Source: Rotaria sordida (taxonomy: Eukaryota; Rotifera; Eurotatoria; Philodinida; Philodinidae). From it: DNA of 64,000 nucleotides. The notes beneath the pieces were generated by a model. It did not search any database. It was given only the letters and a program-made list of their open reading frames with translations, and had not been told where the DNA came from. The position numbers and the translations under genes were made by a program. Positions 25,801 through 37,473 of this stretch are shown here, piece after piece. How positions within the stretch are numbered: position 1 is the stretch's first letter; every line of letters starts with the position of its first letter. The DNA is taken from positions 1 to 64,000 of the forward strand of contig CAJNOL010000722.1 of NCBI GenBank assembly GCA_905250125.1, given 5' to 3'.

Positions 25801-27484
25801 TTGATTCCTGGACTGAAAAAAGTAGAATTTACTATTGTAAAGTCACATTTTTTTATGCTTATTTTTAACATCATGTCCATTAAAATGTTCATAAAAAATG
25901 AATAAAAGAGCATTTTAAAATTCCGTCTGATGAAAAGTTGCGCACAGAGGCTAGCTTTAACTTAAAATGGGCCAGAACTCTGTACCCATTATAACGACAG
26001 AGTTATTTCGATTCTCCTGAAAGGTAGTAAAACAAGCCAGAAGTTCTGTTTAGTAGGGTATATGAGGCTGAAATTTTTATCGCAAGTGTTTCGCACTAGG
26101 ACCATACATTCCTGAAAATTTCAGCCTAAACGGTCCATTCTAAGTCGAAAATCAATTCTGAGGGGAGGGCTTCTTTAAATGGAATTCTATATACATTTCG
26201 AACTATCCTACATCTATTTGTCAAAAGTAGAGACTGCTTTCCGTTTTTTCCAGTACAATACGTCCGATCGAGTTGAAACGTGATTTTTTATTAATAATAG
26301 AAAGTATGCAATCTTAATTTTTTTTTTTTTCTTCTTCTTCTAAAATCTGAGAAGATAAAAAAAAACTGAATAAACAAGGTAGGCACTGTAAAGAATGTCT
26401 ACTATCGGATGGAAGAAAAATTTTCACTTCTATATGGTGTATTGCAGCTAAGTTTTGAGTTAATTTACTTAATCGAGCTTGTAATCGATCCCAATCTGAT
26501 GGATCATGACTTTCATTTATTTTTAATATTCCATAACCACGTTCAACGAATTGTTGTTGTTCACCATTATACATAAATAATTTACCAGTCATCTATAGAA
26601 TTATTGGCAATAAAGAAAAAAAATAAATTCAAAATCGAAGAAAAATAAATTTCAAACTTGAAATTTCGTTATTTCATTTTCTTCTCCGGTTGACGTATCA
26701 CCTTGAATAGTCGTTGTTGGATGTGTTGATGCTCGTTTAGCTTCATATTCAGCAACTGTTTCTAATAGAGATGCTTTATTATCTTCTTCTTCTTCTTCAT
26801 CATCATCATTTGTTTTATCTAATGAAAGAAAAAAACAAATATACAAACAACTTATTTTTAAATTTAAATTTTACTTGTTGATGTTGTTTTCAGATCTGTA
26901 AATGAACTTGGTATTGTACAACTTGAACCACCAAATAATGGTTTACTAAGACAAAAAGAAAAAGTTTCATATGAAAATTTTCAATAAGTTTTTTTTGTTT
27001 TTGTTTTTATACTTGGCACCAAGTGATGCAAGTGATGTAGCTAATGGTGTTGATGGTGAACCAAAACCAGTGGTTGTTGTTGTTGTCGATGAGATTTTTG
27101 AAAGTGTAGTTGTAAAATATGTCGATGAAGAATTATTATTATCATCATCATCAGATTTTTCTCGTGATGTTATTTGACCAAATGTTGATGTTGATGTTGA
27201 TGTATTATTAAAACCTAAACCATTTTGTTTAAATTGGCCAAATAAACGAACAGATGTAGATGTATTTACATCACTAATAAAATATTAAAATGAATAGATG
27301 ACGGAAAATACAAAAACAAAATCGTTTGTTTTTCTATACCCAAATGAACAAGATGAAATATCTGATTTAGTTTCTTTTTCTACAGGTTCATCAGATGATA
27401 GAGGTGTTTGAACTATTAAACGAATAAATTATTTTTTTAAGAATATTCTATTGAAATAATATAGAACTAACCGTTGTCTGACAT
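22895..27484 (-). CDS. RANBP3: Ran-binding protein 3 (RANBP3)
   Basis: Ten exons fit: 27484-27472, 27412-27340, 27273-27013, 26945-26875, 26818-26658, 26592-26469, 24849-24713, 24663-24565, 24503-24349 and 23006-22895, giving 401 aa. The N-terminal ~140 residues carry FG-type motifs (RLFGQF, STFGQ, TTGFGSP, KPLFGGS). An acidic stretch follows. The Ran-binding domain covers about residues 185-310, with EITKFQMTGKLFMYNGEQQQ, RGYGILKINESHD, LQARL joined across intron 6 to IMRLDKSFRVILN, then PKMTVERATDRSVRF. A KRSHSKSDSD segment and a short acidic tail follow. RANBP3 is a nuclear cofactor of CRM1-dependent export that binds RanGTP. Intron 6 is 1.6 kb and contains a TTAA-bounded element. The last exon is chosen over read-through of exon 9, which would stop at 24258 (394 aa). 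The gene is head-to-head with CEP131. Confidence 0.87.
25274..26178. mobile_element. TTAA-bounded non-autonomous element, copy B, in RANBP3 intron 6
   Basis: A 905-bp segment bounded by TTAA. The left end reads TTAAGGGACCTCTCCC. The right end, read backwards, begins TTAAAGAAGCCCTCCCC. There is no transposase ORF. The layout matches copies A (3496) and C (8829), although the interior is poorly conserved. It accounts for more than half of the longest RANBP3 intron. Confidence 0.55.
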
Positions 27485-27814
27485 TTTTGAAATAAAAGTA
27501 AAAACAGATTGACTTAGATGAATATTACAACCATCACCGGGAAAAGATCGATCGATTGGTAAAAGAAATAATGATTATATATGTATATATAATTCATCTT
27601 CTTCTCTTCTTCTATCTATTTCGTTTTTTTCATTAATTCAATTGATTAACCAATCGCACAGTATTTCATAGCCTCCGTGGAAAATCTTCTGACATCTATG
27701 GACTATTAAACGAAGTCTATTGCTAAGTATTATTGTAAGGAAAGAATAAATTTATGGTGAAATCAATTTTGTTAATCTATTGAATTATAGTAAGATAAAT
27801 AATAACAGTGAATT
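27485..27814. promoter_or_regulatory. Shared divergent promoter, RANBP3/CEP131
   Basis: Only 330 bp separate the ATG codons of two genes on opposite strands, so the start regions of both must lie here. A CCAAT box in the context AACCAATCGC occurs at 27650. No TATA box can be singled out in such AT-rich DNA. Co-regulation is inference. Confidence 0.5.
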
Positions 27815-30800
27815 ATGGACAATCATCATTCTCATAAAAATGATACATTAGATTTATCATTACAAGGTACATCAATTCAACCAAGAACTATATCTTTACG
27901 TCCATCAAGTGCACGAAGTGATACTCAATTAAAACAACCAGGAATTATTTCATCACATCCATCAAGTGCACGAAATAATTCTCAATCAAAACAACCACAA
28001 ACACCTACAAGAGGAGGTTGTAATAAATTGAAATATTATTGTAAAAGAAATTTTTATTTATTCTAGGCAGTGCTAGAGAACGTAGAACAAGTTTGAGTAC
28101 AAGTTTAAATTTAAGTAGTGCTAGACAAAGGTGAAGATTGTTTTATGTTTTTTCAAAAAACAAATTTGTTTTTTTTTTTTTTTGTGTGTCAAACCTTTAG
28201 GCGACTTAGTAATAGTGGTCAACGATCGGGTTTGATTACATCACCACCTGCTGATACTAAAAAAGTATGAGTTTTGATAGAATTTCATGAGGTTTGTAGT
28301 TCTATGGTAACATGAAATTTTTCTTTTTTCGACTAACAAAAAATGATAGCAGTGTGCTTCTCAACCTTGACAAAAAAAACATTGTTTCATAATAGATTTA
28401 CTTGAAATTTCCAATTTATTTGAATTATTTCAGTAAATTCGTGTTGTATTTTCAACTGATTGCTATAATATATATGAGAAAATTTCCACAAAAAAACAAC
28501 TATACATCTAATAATAGTCCTTGATTTCTAAATGATATGCAATAGAACAGTCAGAAAAGTACTGAAAAAATAATTTTGTTTTTATTCATTTAAAAATACA
28601 GTATTCAAAGTTATCTTTTAGTTACAAAACATAATTCACTATTCTTCATGAAGAAATAACGAATGGACCGTAAGTTCTGAGACAAAATGTACCTTCATTT
28701 ATCGACCGATTAAGAGATATAACTCATATTTTAGGAGTTATGAGCAAATTTTTGAAAAGTATAAAGAAGAATGTTTGAGTGAAGATAGTTGCAACTAACA
28801 AATCTATATACAACAGAGAATACGATTGTACCCTATTTGACATTGTTTTCATGATGTTTTTGCATACAATTTTTCTTACCAATTTCATACTGTTTGACGT
28901 AGAGATGCCGATTTTGTTGAAGTCTCATTTCTTGTCATTTGACTGCATTACATTTTGGAAATTTTTTAAATCAGTACTTAGAGAACAGATGTTCTTCTCA
29001 GCGCATGATGAGAGAGATCATGCTTAATAAAATGTGTTGAGAATGGATTTTCTCGAAGTAATCTTCTAGAAATAGTCAAACCCATTGTTGTGAGTCTAAA
29101 AATCAAGGAAACACGAAAAACGTCACAATGCTTCTCGTCAAAAATTCTCATTGTTGGTAGAAGTTTTACAGAAAACTAATCATTAAGATATCATTTCAAA
29201 GAGAAATATTTGCTCTTTCTTTTGATATGTTTGAAATAAATTTTACTTCTATCGTGTACGTATTTTTTTTACGTTCTGAAATTAAAGCCCGTTGAATTGG
29301 TTTCGGACTCGATGAGTTCTATCTGAAACTTGTGAAAACTTTATTTTTAAGCCTTCCATAGAATCGTTCATAAATGCAAATATATAAGTTTAATAGAAAT
29401 TCCGAATCTAGATTTAGAAAAAGCACAAAATTTTGTTTATAAATCAATACTTTATAGTTTTTTATCAGTCGTAAAATAAACATTCTTCTCTAATCATAAT
29501 ATTCAAATTAAACTTCTTTTTTTTTTGTTTATTTTACACATCATTATTATTACATAATAATTTCTTTTTTAAATTAAAAATTAAAGAAATATTTATAAAT
29601 TTTGTAGTCAATAACTATAACACCATCATCAAGTATTTTTCGTGTATTAAGTCCACATCAACATGATGTTGATGGATTCTTTACTGATCAAAGTCAACAA
29701 AAATCTTTCGAGCAAAAACTTGATGATGATGAATGGAATGAAACACGTCGTTGGACTGATGAAATTCATCATTTAAATTCATCATTTATTGTACAACAAC
29801 AAAATCATGGTGTTGGACCTATCGGTATGTCACGTGATAGTCTTAATGGAACAATTACAGACACTAATCTTTTTCCATCGAATGATAATCAACGTATGCC
29901 ACCTTCAGAATCATTTCATACTGGACAAGTTATATCAACAGAAGATGATTTAAAAGCTGAAAATACTTCAATAAATATTCAACAATCGTATCAAAAAAAT
30001 GATGGAAGAATTGAAGAAAATAAATTACAACAACAACAACACCGAGAAATAACATCACCTATAGTAAAATATTCATTCGTTTATATCAAATTTATATTCT
30101 TTAAATAGGAAACTCAACAACAAAAGAATAATAATATATTATATAATCGTCAATTACCATCAAGTAGTAGTATATCAAGACATCGAATAACACCTGTATC
30201 ATCACCAATTCCATCAACTTCAAATATTGATCAAGTTAAATAAAATTTCTATTGTTTTGTTTTTTTACTAAATATTATTTGTTTTTTTTCTTAAATTTAT
30301 ATAGAAAATAAGATATGTTAGTTCAACGACATCGCCATCGTCATCATCATCAACAACAACAACGACATCAAAAGTGACCTTAAACGATGTTTATGAAACA
30401 CTAAGAAAATTAGAAGAAGTCGAAAAATTTTCTATACAAACTCCATTAGCAAATGATTCAGGTAATACATATTGTTATAAAATTATTAAAAGACAAGCTT
30501 ATTCTTTCTCTCGTAACTCAAAAGTAGCTAAGCCTTAATTGACATTAATAGGACTATGCTTTTCTTTTTTGTAATGCTAAGTAAACATAAGTAGGGTCAG
30601 TCGTTTTTTATCTCGATTCTGTCGGAACTGGAACTATCTTGCCTATATCTATTTAGAACGCATGAGTCATGAGAATATAACATTCAAAGCAAGTTTTACA
30701 CGAACAGAAAAGATATCGTTCCCACTAAAAACGTGTTGGTCTTGATGTCTCGATTCACAGTTGGCATTTTTCCATAGATCAGGCGGACATATGATTTTTT

Positions 30801-33800
30801 TAAACTGAGAAAGATTTTATTTTCTGCTCAATATTGCTTATGTCAATATAATTTGAAGTGAAATCCGAAAAAAAAAATTTGCAGAAAAATTACTGTGAGA
30901 AAATATAAAGTTAGTCTCCAACAAAAGATGTCTATGTCGAGAAAAATGAATTTTATCTAGAAAAAACTGTAGCCCAGTCTTAGAACGTCCGTGTCAACGC
31001 TATATAGTTGTTATGAATGGCGACAGAAGGTTCGTCCAATTCAAAGTTGTAGAATACTGTGCAAATTCATAATAACAAACACATGTTTCCGTAAAAGCAC
31101 TTCGATGTTAAAGAAGTATGACTTTTTCTGAATCTCAAACATACAATAGATTGAACAACGACACAGTTTCAAATTACATATAATTTTCTCAAGAATGTTT
31201 TCTCCTTATTGTTTTTTTTTTGGTTCACTGTAAAAAAAAAGACTGCTAATCCCTATTAGTACCGTTTTTCGACGAGGTTTCCTTTGTGTTTTCCGATTAA
31301 TTTATGTTATTAAATAATCCATATGTCAGAGTCTATAGTGTCCTATTTAAGCCATTAAAAAGTATACTTTCACCTAATATCCTTCTGAATGCTTACAGTG
31401 CTGTCCCGTCAGGACAAAGACCATCTCTATAAAGTAAAACTTATTAATTTTGTACAACAATCTCAAATGAACACAGAAAATTTCGTTTCAATTTATTTTC
31501 TAGTCTATATCATTGATCCAACTACAGTAATATCATCTCCATTTATTGATGAACGTCCACCAGAAACTTCTAATCATATTGATTCTGTAGTTACTCATCT
31601 CGATGAAACTAATCAAAATGATCAAACTATTGAAAGTATTCGATCACAAAAAGTCATTATACGTGAAACATCATCACCTACAACGACTCGTTTTACAATT
31701 CCACCTCAATCAGATCGACGACAACAATCAAAAAAATTAGTACAATCAGTTTCAATACCTCATATTCAAGTATCATCATCAATCGATCAACAAACACGAT
31801 ATGGAACCAAAGTAAAAAAAAAACCCTAATTTAGAACAAACACAAGAAGAAAAAAACGAACAATTTTTAGGTAACAACACCATATAAATCATTAACAATT
31901 GCTCCCTATCGAACAAGTCTTCGTGAAGATGAATTTAAAAATAGTAATAAAATAAATCATGATCGTAGAGATACAAGAGTTTCATCGAGAATGGACTATG
32001 AAGAAAAACAACAACATCCAATTATTAATCAAGAACAATTAGTAAAATAAATTTGGAAGAATATTTATAATAATAGATCATTTTCTCCATATTTATTTTA
32101 GAATCAACAATATGAAACAACTCTTCATCATAGTAAAGATTTTGAACAAGACATTGACTATCATTTACAAAAACAAAAAGATGAATATGAAGCTATTATA
32201 CAACGACATTTGAAATTTATTGATCAGGTTAAAAAAAGTTTTTTGCAAAAAACATTCAAATAGAGCAATAAAACATACGTTTAATATTTCTATATCAGAT
32301 GATACAAAATTTTATTTCTTAATAAATTATTAGTTAAAATAATAGAATGAAAATAAAATGATTTTCAGTGTCTCAATTTTCGTAAATTGAAAAATTCGAC
32401 AATAGTTTTATATTGAAAGGAATTCTTGAAAAAATACTTATGTGTTTAATAAAGATTTTAATATTATCAAAATATGTGATCTTTTTTTTTTTCTTTTGTC
32501 TTTTAGTTAATTAATGATAAGAAAAAATTATCTCATCGTTGTGAACTTTTACTATCCGAATTAAAAACAATAGATAAAAAATATAATAATCGAATGCGAT
32601 CTATTGAAGAATCTCATCGTAATGAATTACAACAATTAAAAGATGTTCATGAAGCAACTGAAAAATTACGACGTGAACATTGGATTGAAGAAAAAACAAA
32701 AAAACTTAAAGAATTAACTGTACGTGGTTTAGAACCTGAAATTCAAAAATTAATTAATAAACATAAAAATGAATTAACAAAAATGAAAACTATTCATGAA
32801 GCTGAATTATTAACAGCTGATGAACGTGCTGCACAACGTTATATACGTATGACAGAAGAATTACGTGATCAATTAGAACGTGAAAAAGAAGTAGCTATTA
32901 GTCGTGAACGTGAATTAGCTCGAGAAAAATATGAAAAATCATTACATGATGAAGAAAAAACGTTTAATGAACAACGACGTCGATTATATACAGAAATTGA
33001 TGAAGAAAAAAATCGACAAAATGATTTAATAGCAAAACAACGTGCTGATCTTGATAAGTAAAAATTTTTATTTTTATTTTTATTTTTTTGGATTTCATTA
33101 GTTTGAATTATTTCTTGTAAAGACTTCGACGTGATATAGAAGAAAATCATCGAACAGTTGTTGATACAACTAAACATGAATATGAAGCAATACGTTTAGA
33201 ACAAGAACGTCGACATGTTAATGAAATTCAAGAATTAAAAGATAAATTAACATTAGAAAAACAAAATTGGGAAGAAAATATAATAAAAAAACATGAAACA
33301 ATATTAATTAATAAAGAACGTGAATTACGAGAACAAATGAAACAAGAACGAGATAAAGAAATTGAAAAAATTATTGCACAATTTGAATCAGATACAACAA
33401 TAAGTAAAGAAGAAGCAGACCATTCAGCAGAAAATCGTGTGAAGTAAAATTCTTTATTCTTTTTTTTTTTTTTTATAATATAATTTAAATGAATTTTGTA
33501 TATTTTAGACGTATTCGAGATAAATATGAAGCAGAATTTCATGAATTAGAAAATTCTGAAAAACAAACAAGAGAACGATTTAATCAAATTAAAGCTCAAA
33601 TAACAGAAGTTCAAGGTTAATATATCAATTAAATTATTTTTCAATTTTTCAATTTTTTCTTATTTTCTAGGTGATAACGAACGATTACAAGTATTACTTA
33701 AACAAAAAGATACAGAAATGAATGATATCAAAAAGGTATTAAGAAAATACAACAATGAGATACACAAATAGTATCTTACTAATAAGCAACTTATATATTT

Positions 33801-35791
33801 CGAGTCTAGTTAATAGGAATAGCAGTATAAGTTGAGATCTGTATGCATCGTTCGAATTCGAATACAATTAAAAACAAACTAGTAGCGCATGATGATCATT
33901 GATATGTTTTTCTGCAATAACGAAAAAAGGCAACCAATAATTCTTTAACCATTGAAGTAATTTACATGAGATTGTAATGATTTCATTCAATGCTCATTAA
34001 AATTCATTTTTCACATAAATTTTGTATATAATAGATCGCGAAAATTAAATTTCTTTTGAACTCATTTGAACCTATCTATTAATTATGATTTTTAATTCAA
34101 CGAGATCTTTAATTATCAACTTATAAGGAATATTTGTTTTTTTTAATTTTGATTTAACAACTATTAGATTAAAATAAAAGTCAATCAACATATTTTACTT
34201 TAACTGACTTTTATAAGAATTGTTCTGCAAGTATGGAAAATAGTTTAGACCAGTAAAAAAGATTCTCTATCAGGATTGATGAACCTAAAAATTTCAATAA
34301 AACTGCTTGCATGAGGATGTCCGGAAAACCAAGACCTCTAAAACCAATTTTCTGACAACTATTTGAAACTTTTTGGAAATAGTTTTACTTGATAGAGCAA
34401 ATAATTCTGAGCAAAATAAGATATCTTGGCGTTCTTTATGATCTTCCGTCATCGAACTGCAATCAATTTACAGACGAACGAAAAAGCATTTTTCTTTTGT
34501 TTTTATGAAAATTTCAATGATTTTGTCATGTTCGACACTTTGAATTCTTCTACAAATTGAATACATTTCAATGAATGAAAGTAGTGCAAAGAGTCGAGAA
34601 GTTTTATTTTCCTCAGGATTATTTGCTCTATCAAATAAGACGACTTCCAAAAAGCTTCAAATAGATGTCAAAAAACTAGTTCTGAAGGTCTTGATTTTCC
34701 AGATATCCTCATCCAAGCAGTTTTGTTTGAGATTATAAATCCACAAATTCTGATAGAGAATTCTTTTAGTTACTAAAATGTCTTTCAGATTCTTTCTAGT
34801 TATTACCATTCAAATATACAACTATCCTAAACTTACGTCCACTACTATACTATAATTCTTTACTCTATTATTTACAAAATTGAAAAACTCGTGAAATATA
34901 TTGAATACTAAATGCACGGACATATTTACACATATCAAATATTTGAAAACGCGATTGAATTTCTACTATAAAAGTCTTAAAATGTTGAGAGAAAAAGCGC
35001 AAATCGAGTACTTCATTCATCCTTGAAACTATCTAAATCGTGCATTTTTCTCTTGTGTGCTAATATATTTCAGTTTTTTCTCACCTCAAATTGGATTTTT
35101 TATTGAAAAAAAGTAAGTTTAGCACCTCTCACTTTGTCCTCATCGCCACATCTCTGTAATATTGATCGAAAAAATATCAATTAAACCTTCAGAGTAAAAT
35201 AATCTCGTGTGAATCTTTTGTAAGAATTCGTTGAACTTTTTTGTATAATGCTTCATAACAACTCATGAAAATATAAAGAGGTCATTTGTTTTTCGAAATT
35301 GGTAAATTTCAATATTTAATTTTGATTTATTTGTTAGATCACTGAAACATTACAACAAGAACGTGATCGTTTATCAGAAATTATTCGACAAGAATTTGCT
35401 GATCGACTTGTATTAACTGAAGAAGAAAATCGTCGAATAAAAGGTGAAATAGCAGAATTACGTGCTCGACAACAATTAGAATTAGAAAAGAAAAAAGAAG
35501 AAATTGAAGTATTACAACAACAACAAGAAAAAGAATTAGAAACTATACATGAAAAGTAACATTATTCGATTTATGATATAGATTAATCTTGATTTTTTGT
35601 TATTTTTTTTTTCTTTTACTTTAAGAATTAAAGAAGCAATTACGAAAAAAGATGAACAAGTACGTGGATTACATGTTCAATATGAAACTGCCGTTATACG
35701 AGTAGAACATCTTGAAAGTTTATTAGCACAACAACGAAAATTAGTTGCAGCAGTACCTTCAAGTGGTAGCAATGTATTGAAAAAAGTATAG
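27815..35791 (+). CDS. CEP131: CEP131/AZI1, centriolar-satellite coiled-coil protein
   Basis: Fifteen exons splice in frame: 27815-28016, 28067-28130, 28201-28264, 29608-30063, 30109-30234, 30305-30461, 31504-31811, 31871-32041, 32102-32227, 32507-33057, 33123-33443, 33509-33615, 33671-33735, 35338-35555, 35626-35791. The product is 1033 aa, close to vertebrate CEP131. Residues 1-500 are Ser/Thr-rich and probably disordered, starting with SSAR-type repeats (RPSSARSD, HPSSARNN, LSSARQR). From about residue 517 to 1020 there is one long coiled coil. It holds the conserved C-terminal blocks AERRY-like RAAQRYIRMTEELR, ERDRLSEIIRQEFADRL, ELRARQQLELE and YETAVIRVEHLESLL. CEP131 localises to centriolar satellites and basal bodies and supports cilium formation. 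Introns 3 (1.3 kb), 6 (1.0 kb) and 13 (1.6 kb) are unusually long; intron 13 holds a TIR element. Confidence 0.88.
34265..34758. mobile_element. Long-TIR element, CTCTATCAG family, copy 2, in CEP131 intron 13
   Basis: A 494-bp segment with inverted arms of about 150 bp (34265-34415 against 34605-34758). Both arms begin CTCTATCAGAAT/CTCTATCAGGAT. The arms share a distinctive AACTGCTT-GATGAGGAT block. The terminal motif equals that of 4357-5052, while the interior differs. No ORF of transposase type is present. Confidence 0.7.
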
Positions 35792-36768
35792 CCTTCATAA
35801 TGAACTTTGCACAGAGAACTGATTGCCAGATAAATAAAAAACATTGTTTTGTTTTTTTGAATTTGTATTTTGATAAACTAATAACAGAAAATAAAAAATT
35901 TTCACAAACAAATATTCGATTATGACATAACTATGAGATTTGTGTCACTGTAATAAAATTCAACAAAGAATTTGATTATTTTTAGCAATTTCATTCTGAA
36001 TAAGAAGTATGAAAATAGTTCTATTGCAAGTTGATGATTGTTGCAAATGGGAGTAGAATAGTTGTACATTGACAATTCCTCGTTAGGACAAATGTTTGGT
36101 GAAGTAACTTCGAAAAACAAAATATTGAACATAGAATGTATCGGTGGCAGATGTAAGATCTTGAGAAAGGGAAACGATCATGATCATAAAACGTGTTTTG
36201 AAGTTCATTAGAGATATCGTATCTGCTCATTGTTGAGCATCTTCTGTTGGGAAAAGAATTATTTTGGAAGGGAGGGACGATCGCTTCCTTCCGCCACTGA
36301 GATGCTTACTAAATCCTATTGCCTAATTAGTAAAATTTCCTAAACAATTTAAGAAAAGAAAAGAAACGAAACACACGAGACATAAAACCTGTATCATTAT
36401 CTGTTATAAATTGTGTTTTCGACAATACAGTCATCTACATCATTCCGTAACAAACATTAAAGTATATTCTAAGCTTTTTATATATTATCGATCGGAGAAA
36501 CATTTTGAGAGTACATTCACATAGGACGCAGAATACGATCGTAACTTTGTTGACTTGAACTTTTATTATCCTATGATAATTCAAATATCACTTTGTAGAA
36601 TATCTACCCTAAACTCTATTTTAACATATTAAATTAGAATGAAATCAAGAGATATAAATTATCTAATACTAATAGTTTATTCAGATCTTAATAGTAATGA
36701 TTGTACATGATAATATAGATCAACATAATTTATTATAGCAATACTATAAATTTCAAGAGACATAAATT
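35792..36768. other. CEP131-Bora intergenic region
   Basis: No gene seen. AT-rich; open frames on the minus strand at 35920-36230 lack coding features. The region contains the CEP131 3' end signal region and leads into an inverted-repeat element. Confidence 0.5.
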
Positions 36769-37055
36769 TAGAGAGCTGCAGATCCTTCCAGATCTGGAGC
36801 CGGGTCCAACCTTTTATTTTTTGTTCAGCTCGGTTAGACATTTTCGTGGACCCACTGGTTTCCAGATGAGAAATACAACAACAAGATATAACTGTGCGTT
36901 GAGTGTTTTTTTTCTAAGAGTAGCGAATAAATAGCTGAAATCTTGATCCTTCACTTATTCATATACACGCAGCATGCCAGATATTGATGGGAAAAAACAT
37001 CGGGTTTGAACTTGACCGGGTCCGGATCCACAAAAACGTGAATCCGTAGCTTTCT
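36769..37055. mobile_element. Degenerate inverted-repeat element upstream of Bora
   Basis: The left end (TAGAGAGCTGCAGATCC) and right end (read backwards TAGAAAGCTACGGATTC) are imperfect inverted copies, and both sides contain GGGTCC/GGACCC motifs. Positions 36775-36870 match 4751-4856 with a shared order: GATCCTTCCAG, then ACATTTTCGTGGA, then AGATGAG. It lies within about 400 bp of the Bora start. Confidence 0.5.
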
Positions 37056-37473
37056 ACATGAATTACATTAAAACTTTTGTAGTTATATATCAAAATTTAA
37101 ATAAATTAGTTTTAAAAATTTAATTAAAAAAATATTTCACTAACTATATAAAAACCAATCCTAAAAAATAACGCGCTTAACAATACTGTACACAAAAAAA
37201 AATACAATCCGAAACAATCTTCTCAATCATAAAACATCAGTTAAAATAAATATCATTATAGAACTTTTGAACAATCTCAAATATGGATTATACACGTGAT
37301 ATAAACTATTCAATCAATGATCATCGAATAGATGGAGTGAGTGTACATCATCCATTCAGTACAATTTAACTATTTTTTCAATGCTCAAATGAATGCGAGC
37401 GAGTCCACTAGATGACAAGAAAGATATTTATGGTGGAAGAAAATAGACAAAGCTTTTTTTTTGTTGAAGACTA

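Noticed and set aside
26314..26468. Continuation of RANBP3 exon 6 beyond LQARL
   Set aside because: The Ran-binding domain continues in the next exon at 24849; the read-through sequence has no domain match and an AAGTAAAT donor precedes it.
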